Assembly: GCF_018143015.1 (NCBI RefSeq)
Contig: NC_054758.1
Location: forward strand, 9,036,501 to 9,100,500
Length of the DNA stretch: 64,000 nucleotides
Direction of reading: 5' to 3'
Origin: Lytechinus variegatus
Lineage: Eukaryota > Echinodermata > Echinoidea > Temnopleuroida > Toxopneustidae
In this document: positions 46,435-58,368 of the stretch, in pieces
Position numbering within the stretch: position 1 is the first letter of the stretch
Layout: each line of letters opens with the position of its first letter
The notes under the pieces: generated by a model
What the model was told of the DNA's origin: nothing
Databases searched by the model: none
What the model saw: the letters and a program-made list of their open reading frames with translations, nothing else
Program-made: the position numbers and the translations under genes

Positions 46435-47896
46435 ATGAAGCACTTTTCCCCGATATTTTTAGAGTGCTTACATACTCCTAATAAACACTTGAAATTGAAA
46501 AGACGTGGCACTTTTGAGTCTAAATTCTTGTCTATTTGTAATAAGCCTGTTCCCATAAAACAAGGAAGGGTTAGACAAAGAGGTTATACAGGGTTTTGTA
46601 TTTTTTAAAAATTTATTAAAGAATAAGAGTAAGTCTAATCATAATTTAAAGATTTCCGTAAGATTCAAAATCACATTACGAAACTGATCTGTGAACATCA
46701 GAAAGATTAATTCGGTCAAGTTGTCAATAAATATAATCAGACAAAGATCTGGCGTGGGTTAAACAGAATAACAGACAGAGATGAATGACAAAAACACTGT
46801 TCCCTCTATCATTGAAGCTGCTTTCCTTAACATTTTATTATTAATAATATTGGTGAGAATTTGGTAACAAGTTCAAACTGCTCAATTCCTTTGGAGGCAT
46901 CCTGATTGTCTTTCTGTATTTAAATCTAAATATATTGATGAAAACACCATATAAAAAATCTATTTTAAATGTTATTTATTCCTGCGAATCAGTGGCGTAC
47001 CGAGGATTTTCCACAGGGCGGGGGGCAAAACCGTCCGCCAAAAAATTTGACAAGCAAAAAAAAAAGGTTTTCAAGTTCGTCAGGGGGAATAAAGGATAAA
47101 GGTATTCAAGCTCGTCAGGGGCAGGGATACGTCCTTTGCATGGGTTGTGACTCGTCAGGGGTACGCTAGTGCTGCGAATGACATTGATATACTCAATAAA
47201 ACTTTTAGGTACAGCGGTTCCTTATATCGCAAATTCTCTGTTATGTATTCAATAAAAAAAACGCTTTTCCCCTTGATTGGAAACTTACTAAAACAATCCT
47301 TATTTACAAAAGCAAGTGTGATAAAGGGACCAGTCAAATTATCGACCAATTTCTGTTGCATGCCATACCTCCAAACTCTTTGAAAATGCAATACAGAAAT
47401 AAATTATTGTATTACCTTTATCAAAATGACTCAAAAAACATTGGTAAGTTTGCCTTCACATATACTCAACCATTATTTCCTTGCATGAAGTAGTTGATTA
47501 CTGGTTGGAATCATTTAACAATAATGAAGCTATTGAAGCTTGTTTTCTTGATATTCCAAAATATTATGATTCCATTGATCGCGAATTATGATCAAAAAAA
47601 TGAAATGTTATGGTATTAAAGGAGAATGAAACCTTTGGAACAAGATAGCTGGTGTGACAACAGAAAAATCAAAGAAACAGATCAACTAAAGTTTGTGAAA
47701 TATCGGACAAATTAGTAAGTTATGAGCGTTTGAATATTGCGATCACTAATGCTATATGGAGATCCTCATATTGACAATGCGACAAAGATGTGTGATGTGA
47801 CATGTGAACAACTCTCCCCATTACTTAAGTATATATTTCACTTAAATTGCCTCTTTTATCACATCTATCAGTAGATATTGTGTTCTTTCTACAGGA

Positions 47897-48050
47897 TTGA
47901 TTGATTGATAACGAATTTATTCATTCCAAAATTTTAACAAAGTTACAAAGTAAAGCAAAATATAATATAACATTTTGAAATGAAATAGGAACCTTCTGGA
48001 AAGCAAAGCTTGTTATCGAAGGTTTCCTTCAATAAAGGAAACCTTCAGGA
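47897..48050 (-). mobile_element. 5'-truncated LINE 3' end with conserved hairpin, copy 2
   Basis: The insertion into MITE M2 is flanked by cagga (47892-47896 and 48046-48050). The intact site is seen at about 63188 (tctttctacatgagggcat). On the minus strand it starts with the hairpin, continues AT-rich and ends in an atcaatcaatcaatc tail: the pattern of target-primed reverse transcription with 5' truncation. Confidence 0.7.
47987..48028 (-). other. Conserved-loop hairpin, copy 2
   Basis: Stem aggaaaccttc/gaaggttcct (10 pairs, one bulged base) with a loop holding acaagctttgcttt on the minus strand. Confidence 0.65.
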
Positions 48051-49261
48051 GGGCATGTAATACAGATTTTTAAAGAATACACCATGGATAGAGAGTTTGT
48101 ATCATCATGAGAAAAAGCAAAAAGAGACAGCGTGAGGGTATTTTATAGTCCTATCAAAGGGAAAGTTGTTCACATGTGACATCACACATCCTTGTCGCAT
48201 TGCCAATATGAGGATCTCCATAACATTAGTTATTGCAATATTCAAATGCTCATAACTTTCTCATTATTTTTCCGATTTTTCTCAAACTTTCTTTGATATT
48301 ATTCTTTGATTTTTCTGTTCCGATACAAGCCTAGTATACTTGTTCCAAAGCTTTCATTCCCCTTTAAGGAGTCAGAAATAGACTAGTTTAAAAGTTGTCT
48401 CAAGGTACACAAATAGTTTATTGTCATGGCCAGTTTCCTAAAGCAGATGTTATTACAGGTGTGCCCCAAGGCACAATTTCAATTATTGGTCCCATTTTAT
48501 TTTAATTATTGATATTACAGATTGTTTGAAATATTATTCATGTAATATTTTGGCTGACGATGTTGTTATCTACTAACATGACAAAGATGTTGACGAAACA
48601 ATAACTACACTACAAAATGATATGAAGGCACTTGCCTCTTGGTTCAACAATGATACATGTTGTATTATAGACATTGATTAGACCAAAGTAATGTCTTTAT
48701 ATCATAGGAAATAAGAAAATTAAACAAGTGAATAACATTTGATATCTTGTAGTAATGATCGATAGTAAGTTGCTACCAAAAAAAAAATATTTGCTCAGCG
48801 AAAAATGATTTAAATGTTTAGAATATAATGTACAAAAAATTAGTTATTCAACCTAACATTGATTTTTCATGCTCTGTGTGGGAAAACTGTTCATCCTAAA
48901 AGAAGCAGACACACACATACAAAACATGGGCTGCAAGGATGTTAACAAAATAATATTTGATTGTGAAAATACCACTAGTCTAAATTAAATTAAGTCTTTA
49001 AGATGTAAATCTTAGGTATAAAGAAAAGATTATTTCAAGCATTGCTGATATTGAAATGTGTTCATGGATTTTTCCCTCAAAAATGTGCAAAAACATTGAG
49101 ATGAATTTTGATGGACGTGGCTGTAACACTATTCGGCCGATGCTCTAAATGTAATCTTACCGAAACCCAATTCAGAACGTTTCAAGCATGGTTATGAATG
49201 TATAAGGGGGTTGACCTCTTGAACACCTTGCCATATGCCATGGAAAAAAAATCAATTTGAA

Positions 49262-51755
49262 AAAAAATGGTAGAGGTCAAAATGGCAGAGGTAATAATGG
49301 CAGAGGTAGAAGTGGCAGAGGTAAACATGGCAAAGGTAAATATCGCAGAGGTAAAAATGACAGAGGTATAATGGCAGAGGTAAATGTGGCAAAGGTAAAT
49401 ATCGCAGAGGTAAAAATGACAAAGGTATAATGGCAGAGGTAAATGTGGCGGAGATAAAAACGGCACACTAGGAGACGTAATATAAATGACAGAGGTAAAA
49501 ATGGCGGAGGTAAAGCAAGGCAGAGGCAAAAATGAGAGATGTGGGGGTTGGTTTGTTAAAAAGCTCGAAAAAGTTTTCGCTCCAAAATTGTACGGGATTT
49601 TGTTCAGAAAGGGGAAAAATCACCCCCCTCCCCCCACACACGATGAAGTCCATGTAGGTCAGAAAAATCACAGCCCAAAAATAATATTAGATAATAAAGA
49701 ATGTTTTTCTTTTGTCCAAAAATAACTTGTGTCAAATCTTAACTTTTTGCATACCAACCTAATTTCCAGTTATAGGAGGGGCTGCTTATGGTGTACAAAA
49801 TACCCAACAATACCGCTGCTTCCAAGGGTTATGATCATGAAGGCTTTATATTCTTTAATATCATATTGAATGCAGTGGTCAAGGTCCAGGGTCTTCTTTT
49901 ATACAAAGAATCTGAACAAGACCCTCGATCGACCCCAATTGGTCTACTAGGCAAAACAAGTATATAATTGATTTTCATAAGTTATAAAATCAGTGCCGAA
50001 CCTGAAAATGCATGCTTATTAATATTCGAATATAAAAAAAATTAATACAGACGACATACAAATAAGGACAAAATATTTGACGACATCCTTCGTGACAATT
50101 TTAACGTCGATATGCTTTCCTCAAGGCGAAGGCGGGGTAAGTTGTGACACTTTTTGCATTTTGCATGTTAGAATTAATATGACTAGTAATATTGTAGAAG
50201 TAAGTACCACGCCTTTAAATTTGATTCTTTGGAAATGTTTTTCACCTACATATATCTTTCTACCCCCACACTGAAAGTCATCGTGACCTTTGAATATAAC
50301 GATGTCAAATGGCTCAACTTGCCCCATATATGGAGTAAGTTGTGCCACCGTCTAGGGTAAGTTGAGCCACAAAAACTATGTACAAAATGTATGCGGGAAG
50401 AACCAGGATGTCAATTTTTCATTTAAAGTCTTTTCACTTGCCAATTCTCAATAAATACTAACATCTTCTAAAATTCAAAGAACTGTCATGTGAATTTGCT
50501 CCTTTCTGCCTGCATATCAATGGCTTTTTATTTTTTTTATAATACATCACCATAAGAATTAACATGGCTCAACTTGCCCCATGTTGATTTGGCTTAAATT
50601 ACCCCAGTCCGAACTTCTTGCGATATCTTCACATCCACACATTTCTTATGCATTCATCATGTAAAAAACTATGACAAGAATGACAATCCATGCCTGGACT
50701 GACAATATTGTTCTCATTTCTATATATATTCAAAGACGTGTTTGGGTAAAAAGCACTTATCTATTTCACACCCTTTTTTTACTTTTTTGGCTGAAATTTG
50801 CATTTTTCCCTCTCAAAAAAGTACTTTTTGTTCAAAGTTGGAAATAAGGTGGTTGAGTTAAGGTTATGCAATGGGTCATCAATACATGGCACCACCACAA
50901 TGTCTGACTCATTCATTATTGGCCTGGGGTGGTGGCTCAACTTGCCCCTATGCTCAACTTACCCCGCCTTCCCCTATATATTCTCTCTATATGTGTTTTT
51001 CCCCGCCCCAAAAGCCTTTCTGTCTCCCTACTTCTCTTATGTTGTCTCTTCCTACTTTTTTATTGGTAATTCTGGCAAAGCTTTAGGTCAAAAGAACCAG
51101 CCAGACAAAAATGAATGTTATAAAGAGATGAATGAGAACAGAACAGTTCATTTTTCTTCGGATAGATTGAATAAAAAAATATATGTCCTTTGATTTCTTT
51201 GTAAAAAAAACCCTCTCGGTTCACCTCCACTGAATTCATAAATAGCATTAGGCCCACGAATTGCCTAACCGTTACATGCACTTCAGGCAAATAATAAATT
51301 TTGAAAAGCACCTCATATAACTGTATATATGCGTGGTTTTCTTTTTTTTTTCTTTTTCAACGATAACGAAACCGAAACGATGTGTAAAACATCACGAGTA
51401 GCAAAACACTATGTCAGTGGGATGATAACTATTATTACTCTTGCTAGAGAAGTCAGTTATGCCTCTGCCATATTTACATCTGCCCTTTTTACCTCTGCTA
51501 TATTTACCTCTGCCATTCATGCCATTATACATCTGACATTTTTACCTTTGCCAGTATTACCTCTGCCATTTTTTACCTCTCCCTTATTCACCTTTGCCAT
51601 TATTACCTCTGCCATTTTTACTTCTGCCATTTTTACCTCTGCCATTTTTACCTTTTGTCATTTTTACATCTGCCATTCTTACCTCTGCCATTATTAGTTT
51701 GCCACTTTTACCTTCGCCATTTCTACCTCTTTTATTATTGCCTCTGCCATTTTTT
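49262..51755. mobile_element. 2.5-kb fold-back element F2 with ~15-bp repeats
   Basis: The left arm (49262-49510) is a tandem array of (aa)atggcagaggtaa units. The right arm (51455-51752) is the inverse, ttacctctgccat. The arms sit about 1.9 kb apart and could pair. Between them are unique sequence and a second TIR element (50125-50974). Arms of 15-bp tandem repeats recall the sea-urchin TU elements as I remember them. Exact ends and TSD were not resolved. Confidence 0.65.
50125..50974. mobile_element. TIR element (gaaggcggggtaagttg)
   Basis: ggcgaaggcggggtaagttg at the left is mirrored by caacttaccccgccttcccc at the right. Inside, further gggtaagttgagcca/ggctcaacttgcccc words occur in both orientations. 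It lies inside fold-back F2. No transposase. Confidence 0.7.
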
Positions 51756-51779
51756 TCGACTTTGGAGCGTGTACTATAC

Positions 51780-52560
51780 CTTATCGTCCAAAAGTGATTA
51801 CGGTAGGGGAGAGTGGTCGCGTAAAGAACAACCACTGCGTGCCTACTGTACTAGTTGTGTCTACAGGCAGGATGTAAAGCGATAGATGTTGAGAGAACAT
51901 AAATAACACGAAATTCTGTATATGGGACTACAATTAATTAGTGCTCGCTCATAGTTGAAGTTCGAGCAGGTGGAGGCGATTTCCGATGGAAAATTCACCT
52001 TATCATGCTTATTGCGAAAGTCCCGTGAGGAGGCGAGCGCAGTAAGGTGAAACATCAAAGAATACTAAATTTCCGGAAAAGCCATTAACTTTGGAGCAGT
52101 TTTTCACCATTTTCGTCATTTTTTTTACTTGGAATAATAATAACATAGGATATTTATATTGCGCACATATCCACCTTGTTAGGTGCTCAAGACACTCCTA
52201 TATGAGATGGGTATAAAAATTTCTGCCAGAATATCAACGTTCACATTAACCGCTTTAGCGTGACCCAGGCCAGGTGAAAATGGGTCGTCAGTCAGTTGCA
52301 AATAATTACACTCGGTTTTAAATCTTTTTTTTTACAATTTACTTTTTAATATCTCTAATGTATTCTTCACCATGCTTTTTTTTACTTGACAAATATATCA
52401 AGATATTTCACCGAAAAAGAACTTAGAAAAACAAATGAGAAACCTGGAGGAGAGGGACATCACCCCCAAGCCCCGCAAGTGGTAGGCCCGTCTGGGCACT
52501 TCATTGGATATCTGAACTGACGAATCTTAAAGAAGGGCCTGGAATATAGGAAAAGGAGTC
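51780..52560. other. Intergenic, nothing recognised
   Basis: No exon, RNA or complete element was recognised. A 'tacatag.atatttatattgcgcacatatccacc' segment may be dispersed-repeat debris. Confidence 0.4.
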
Positions 52561-52582
52561 TCCAACGGTTTAGACGGCTACA

Positions 52583-53052
52583 CTTCGTAATTCCGAAACA
52601 CGTAAATTGCCTATACCTCGATGTTCGTTAATCCGAAAACGTAAAAGGGTTCATTAATCTGAACATTTGTGGCGTTATTCCGAAGGTTCGATAATCCGAA
52701 AACGAAATAAGGTTCGATGTTCCGAAGGATCGTTAATCCGAAAACGAAATAAGGTTCGTTGTTCCGAAGGTTCGTTAATCCGAAAACGAAATAAGGTTCG
52801 TTGTTCCGAAGGTTCGTTAGTCCGAAAACGAAATGAAGTTCGTTAATCATTTCGTTTTCGGACTAACGAACCTTCGGATATACGAACCTCATTTCGTTTT
52901 CGGATTAACTAACCTTTGGAATTACGAACCTCATTTCGTTTTCGGACTAAAGAAGCTTTGGAATTACGAACCTTCGGAAATACGAACCTTCGAAAGAACG
53001 AACCTTCGAAAGAACGAACCTTCGGAATAACGAAGCTCGGAATAATTACGAA
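52583..53052 (-). mobile_element. 'ttcggattaacgaacc' array element, long copy
   Basis: Inverse-oriented relative of 16005-16268, expanded to 470 bp by extra ~40-bp units (gttcgttaatccgaaaacga, aataaggttcgttgttccga). It switches orientation near 52845, making a large palindrome. Frames through it encode repeats such as VFGLTNLRNNEP, which are not a gene. Confidence 0.7.
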
Positions 53053-53286
53053 TTTATGCGGGTTTGGACAAAGGAGTTGGTAATCGATATAGACCGAAGT
53101 ATCTTGACCTGTCCTATTATTTTTTATGTTCAAGTATGTTTTATTGTTTTCCGGAGTCTAACGAAATTGCTTTAAAATACATGAATTGGAATGAAATCAC
53201 CCCAATTCAATAATATCATCTGTTTATATTTGAGAGGGGTATAAAACGCAATTAAACCCCTGTTTTCCAGGTTCGTTCTTAATCTA

Positions 53287-53523
53287 CACTGCAAAAACTC
53301 CGGTGTTGATTTAACCCGACCCGGAATGTATATGTCCACATCAGAGAAGTATTGAAACAACACCAGTTTAAAATCAAACCGATGCTGTTTTAAAAGTAAT
53401 TGGTGTTATAAACACATATCTGGTGTTAGACCAATAGCAAACCGGTGTTGTTTAACACTTCTCTGGTGTTGACATATATAGATTCCGGGTTGGTAGTTAA
53501 TCAACACCAGAGTTTTTGCAGTG
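53287..53523. mobile_element. 237-bp MITE (cactgcaaaaactc)
   Basis: Perfect ends cactgcaaaaactc and gagtttttgcagtg, flanked by TA. Interior ggtgttgatt and aatcaacacc words are mirrored. Non-coding. Confidence 0.75.
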
Positions 53524-53769
53524 TATTATGTTATCTTCTCCCGGCCTCTCCTCTCCTTCGTTCTTCCCTTTCGTTCTCTTTTCATCTTACTTAATTTCAT
53601 TCTGTTCTTCCCCCCCCCCATTAATTTCTTTTTTTTTTGTAATTTTCCTTTTTCGATATTTTCTCTATTTCTTTTCTTCTTCTCCATTGTTTTCTTCTCA
53701 TGTTTTTTCTTGTTACACTGTTATAAAATGTATCCTTAAATAAAAGAAGTTCCTGCAGCAGAATCTCGA

Positions 53770-53970
53770 GAACATCTGTAATCTCACAGGAAATTGGTAT
53801 TTGGTGTATGGAACCTTACAAATTTCCTTGAAGAAAACCCCCTTTTCCCCTTTTTAAACAGACCTGTTCTGTTAAGTTGCAGAAAAATTCCTGTTTACAG
53901 AATGATTATGTTATTGCTTACTGCAAATTCTTCTTTTTTTCTGTAAAATTAGGAGTTTTTTTTTAAGTGT
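53770..53970 (+). repeat. Dispersed repeat, copy 2 (partner at 97-296)
   Basis: Same orientation and order of words as copy 1 (ggaaattggtatttggtgta, aacagacctgttctgttaa, gcagaaaaattcctgt). Confidence 0.6.
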
Positions 53971-54554
53971 GTATAACTCGTATTCTTCTCCCCTTTCCCT
54001 TCCCATCTATCTATCCACCACCCCGCTACATCATTATTATCTCTTCCGAACGACCTGATATAATTCAGTTTATTTTCTACCTCAGTTTTTTATTTAAGTA
54101 TTTTGTCAACTACGAATGGATTATCATGTCCATTTTAGATATTTGATGTACACCCATTTGTATACGGATCTCTGATTTCCCTGCTTCTTCTCTCTTTTTC
54201 GTATTTCGTCTTTTTCTGTTATATTTCTTCTTCTTTGCATATTTTTCTTGTATATACTTTATTAATTTAACCCTGATGATCACTCACTCCCCTTTTGTCC
54301 TGATATTTAATGTACAATGTATAATGGTATGTATTCCCCAATCCTCCTAGGTGTTTGATTGTCTTATGTAATTTTATACTTAATTATGACATTTTCATTT
54401 GTATATTGTCAATAATCCATCTGCAAGGGTTGCATTTAATGTTTAAACATGATAAACAAACAAAATTGTTCCCGAGAGCAACAGTCCCCTTTTCCACAAT
54501 TAGGGGAACAATTATTCATGCTATGCCAACCAGTGTTCTCCCTTTGCATTGATT

Positions 54555-55700
54555 TCACAACATATTTGAATAAGAGTTGCCACTTGCCAGAGCTGTCTAT
54601 CTAGCTATCTATATCTACGTTGCTCTTTTATTTTGCATCAAAAGAAATGAAAATGCTTCATGCATTGTTGATATCAATGTGTGCACGTGCTAAAAAACAC
54701 GAACAACAAATGTTCCCTTTTTTACCCTTATACATGTTTATAGAATGATAACATTAAAACCCTCAAAAAGAAAAAAAAAGTAAGACCTTCGAAATTCTCA
54801 ATACAAAGCAAGCAAACTTCAACATTTTTCACAGACGATATCAGAGATTTTATTACAAAAGGTTCCCGTCCAATTAGGTAATGCCCTAAATCCTGAAATA
54901 GAAAAATAAAAACCGTGATTACAAATGTTAAAAATCCATGTTGTCAGTAATACACTTACCATTGTTTTGGCATGTTTAAATAAGATAGTTGCCAAAGCTG
55001 TCACATGTATGATCATATTGTTCCCTTGACCCATATACATGTATTGTATGATAAAAAAATATGACACTATAACCCTTTAAAAAATTACATAATATATAAA
55101 TGCTAAGTCCTTAAAAATTACCAAAGAAAAAAAGCAAACTTTCACACTACTTAAAGACAATAAAAGATTATTTTTATTTCTTAAGAATCCCGTCTACATT
55201 GTTCTAGGTACTAAAAAAATTTTTTTTTTAATTTTTTATTACAAGTGAACAGACTTTATATAGAAACAAAGAAGACATATTTTATGATTTATAAGCCAAG
55301 GAAAAGTAACATTGAAGACACACCATAATATTATACATTGATAATACTATATTATATAGATTTCAAATGTTTAAGTAAAGGAGTTGCTAAAGCTGTTGTA
55401 CGTGCAATTAATCAAATATGTTTATATTGCTTCCGTGTTTTTCACCCATATATAGTACTATAAAAAAATGATAATACTAAAATCCTCAAGAAAAAAATGA
55501 ATGAACAATCACAAAGTCCTTAGAAATGATATAAAACAGTTTTACATTATTTACAGACGATAAAAGATAGTTTTACTCATTAAGGATCCCATCCAATAAG
55601 GCAAGGCCCTAAATGCTGAAAAAGAAAAATGCAAATAAGGTTACAAGTGAACAGACTTGAAATAAACACAAGGAAGACATATCTTTTGTACTTTCTAATC
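54555..55700. repeat. Degenerate ~400-bp tandem repeat in gene C 3' flank
   Basis: Landmarks recur at about 54565, 54970 and 55377 (agttgcc/aaagctgt) and near 54830, 55145 and 55545 (ttcacagacgat.aaaga). This marks about three decayed units. No gene was recognised. Confidence 0.55.
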
Positions 55701-56365
55701 CAATAAATGCAAAAACTGAAAGATTATGACATTATCATAAGAAAGTCCAATATATATCGTGGCTAGCCACCTCCAGGGATGGTCCTCCCTAAATAGATTT
55801 TTTAAATCATTTTTTCTTTAAAAACTAAAACTAAAAATCAGCTTATCTCACGAGGGAACTCGTCTTCTTCATAACGTTAAGATTTGAAGTCATGAAGTTT
55901 AAAAAAAAAAAAAGACCTGATAAAGAAGTTTTTAGCACAATTTCCTTGGAAGTTTCATTTAGAGATCACCCAGTGGGCATATCTCATGCTTGACTGAACC
56001 CTGAACTTTTAAATCTTGTTTTATCCGTATTCTTGGGACCTTTCACTGAATTTCTTTTACATTCAATTGAGTACTATCTGACAAGTTATAATTCCCCATT
56101 AAGGTTAGGATGTGCTTCATCAAGCTTGGTGAAAACCTCAAAATTCCAATTTGGCCGCTTACTGTTGGTTTTGATGTGGCAGGCCACAGCTGTGATGGAT
56201 TTTTGATACCGTTCCTAATCACATTCATGGTTTAAGACTTATGCCATTTGTTACATAATTTATAATGTTATTTTCAGGAAAAAAAATGAAACATATGATT
56301 CTCGAGGCGAATTACCTCGTTTTAAAAAGTGGAAATAAAAGAATAAGCATTTGAACAAAATCGGG
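55701..56365. other. Gene C 3' flank, nothing recognised
   Basis: AT-rich sequence after the gene C stop codon (on the minus strand). No AATAAA near the stop and no element boundary was seen. Confidence 0.4.
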
Positions 56366-57702
56366 TTAATTTTGTATATTTTCTGCTTTAGAAAGTGCAA
56401 TCCCGTGTTTCCTCGCAGCAACTAGAAGGTCAATGAATTCCTGGCCAAGGGCGTCACAAAGGACTTTATCTTGGACCAAAGCTGCGAGACCTTCCTCCAT
56501 ATCACAGGGAACTTTCGTTGGATTTTTAGGGATATCCTTATGGGCGTTTCCTAAGCATTCTCCTGGTAGAGGTATCTTGTTGATAATACCGTCCAATCCT
56601 GCAGCAATGGTACCTGCAAGAATAAGATATGGGTCTGCATCAATCCTTCCAAGCCGATTTTCTATGTACGATCCACTCGGCCCATCGCTCTTCTTGACGC
56701 GGAAAGTAGCCGAGCGGTTGTGTTTGCCCCATGAAATGTATGACGGTTCTACCGAATCTACCAGTTCATAAGCACCGAACATCTTGATCCCGCTAACGGT
56801 GGAAGCCATGAGGGGTGTCAACGCCCGTGTGTGAGCAAGCAAACCAGCAATCCAATGCTTAGCCGTGTCACTAAGGTCACCAGTTGTAGCGTTGAATACC
56901 ACGTTACCAGACTTGTCCCAAAGAGAATGGTTCAAATGAAGGGTAAACCCACTCCCAGTGCCATCGGGATCAGCAATGAATAGTGCTTTGTATCCGTTGC
57001 AGAGAGCGATTTCGCTACATGCATCCTTGCAGATAACAGCCTCATCAGCAGCCCTTATTCCAAATGAAGGTTTCGTAGACACTTCAAGAGATCCGTCAGG
57101 GCTTTCAGAATGTATAGCATCCACAGTTACCCCTACCCGTGGCAAGGAGTCAAACAACTGCTTTATGTAGTCCCTGGCCGTTGCAAGGAGGATGCTACTG
57201 GCACAAAATCCCACTCGTTCCTGAACTAGTTGTTCACCCTTGTTGCCGCAAAGACGGAATTCCAATTCGTAAGCACTCATCAGTGATAACCCCAAACCTT
57301 TCAAACGTTTGAGTTGCTTGTTCGCCACGTTTCTCGGATGCTCAACCACGGGGTCTTTCATATTAAGGTGATAGAGTACTGTTGAGACAGCTGCCGTATC
57401 CTCAAGCCACGGGATAACCCGAAAGGTGCGCAGATCTGGAAGCGCACACATATCAGAGAACCAATAGGTTTCCTTGAAATCACATTCGAATCCTTCTCCT
57501 ACCGGATCTTTCATGAAGCAAATCGGAGAAAAGAGGACCCCTTTCTTTAGGGTCGATGACAGTTCTTCCAGAGTGTTTACGGCTACCATCTTACATCGCG
57601 TGATGCCATTGATGTCAGTGAATTCCACGCGGAGTATCTTCACTTTTTTCTCCTTAACCTCGTTTATAATGCGGATTAATTCTTCAGACTGATGAACGAT
57701 AT
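56366..57702 (-). CDS. LGSN-like: Lengsin-like glutamine-synthetase-family gene C, main exon
   Basis: On the minus strand, acceptor tatatctttacag (AG at 57704-57703) opens a 1337-nt exon ending at TAA (56368-56366), in the same phase as genes A and B. It encodes 444 complete residues with FTDINGITRCK, AYELEF, HSESPDGSLE, GSGFTLHLNHSLW, HNRSATFR and ENRLGRIDADPYL. About 90% of residues match gene A by eye, but the first ~24 (IVHQSEELIRIINEVKEKK) and the C-terminus (HGIALSKAENIQN) differ. The residues in frame before the acceptor (57703-57757) are a translated pyrimidine tract. The first coding exon was not found between 57.7 and 64 kb, so it is either more diverged or beyond the window. Active-site substitutions are as in A and B. 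Confidence 0.88.
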
Positions 57703-57859
57703 CTGTAAAGATATAGATTGAAGGAAAGAAAAAAACAATGGCTATTACGATGATCAACAGTCAACATTGTCCGGGATGGAGGTAATCATTGTAATCTATT
57801 GTGTCGACTTTTACTTGAATGGCGGGACGCCAGTTATTCATATATCATTGTGTTTATAA

Positions 57860-57905
57860 TAATGACGATGATGATGAGGAGGAGGAGGAGAATGAGGATG
57901 ACGAT
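57860..57905. repeat. (GAT/GAG)n trinucleotide run
   Basis: Short GATGATGAGGAGGAG tract upstream of gene C's main exon. Confidence 0.7.
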
Positions 57906-57919
57906 AACCCCTCTCACAA

Positions 57920-58135
57920 TAAGACAATCCCCATCAATCAAGTCATTTAAGAAGTCCCTCAAAACTCTTTTGTTCTAGGCAACTGCTTTCGTTTAGTATG
58001 TCATTCTTATTTTTTGTTTGTATAAATATGTTAACTGAAATTGTGAGCGCTTTGGGCCACGTGGGAAAAGCGCGTTATAAATATTGAGTATCATTATTGA
58101 GTATTGAATATTGAGTATTAATCATAATAATAAAA
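57920..58135 (+). mobile_element. LINE 3' end: ORF2 C-terminus plus UTR
   Basis: The frame IKSFKKSLKTLLF followed by a stop is the usual LINE ORF2 C-terminal block. The UTR contains gagcgctttgggccacgtgg...aaagcgcgttata, a GC hairpin near the 3' end, then a TATTGAGTAT-type tail. Related to 40310-40680. Confidence 0.6.
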
Positions 58136-58368
58136 GGCATTTATATAACATCTATCATATTCTATTCCGAGGCGCACAAGAAAAAAAAATGATAGTTTGG
58201 ATGAGTGTCTTAGTGCCTAGAACTGATACTGTTAGAAAATGTAAGAATTCAGTTTAAATATGAAAGTCTCAAATTTTTAACATTAGTGGTAAATTATTTC
58301 AAAGAGAAAGATCACCAACCAAAGGTAATTCGTATTGGGGGGGGGGTCTTCAGAAGAAGCTGGCGTGG

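Larger units (their letters stand above)
47620..48363. mobile_element. TTAA-flanked MITE M2, interrupted copy
   Basis: The termini aggagaatgaaac and gctttcattcccct are flanked by TTAA at 47616-47619 and 48364-48367. Removing it with one TTAA rejoins the LINE RT frame (YGI|KES). A second copy is at 62917-63498. TTAA duplication is the piggyBac signature, but no transposase is present. A 154-bp LINE 3' end is inserted inside. Confidence 0.8.
47160..49258 (+). mobile_element. Degenerate LINE reverse transcriptase, twice interrupted
   Basis: RT landmarks in order on the plus strand: WKLTKTILIYKSKCDK (about 47275-47325), FLDIPKYYDSIDREL (about 47546-47590) and MKCYGI just before 47616. After the MITE: WFKS-like (W now a stop), ITGVPQGTISIIGPILF (about 48445-48500), NILADDVVIY (about 48548-48577), TLQNDMKALASWFNND, and a C-terminal GVDLLNTLPYAMEK near 49207-49245. 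Many stops and frameshifts show it is dead. It ends where fold-back element F2 begins. Confidence 0.75.

Noticed and set aside
52611..53133. ORFs with VFGLTNLRNNEP repeats as a repeat protein
   Set aside because: They derive from the palindromic ttcgttaatccg array, which is present with different unit number and orientation at 16 kb.
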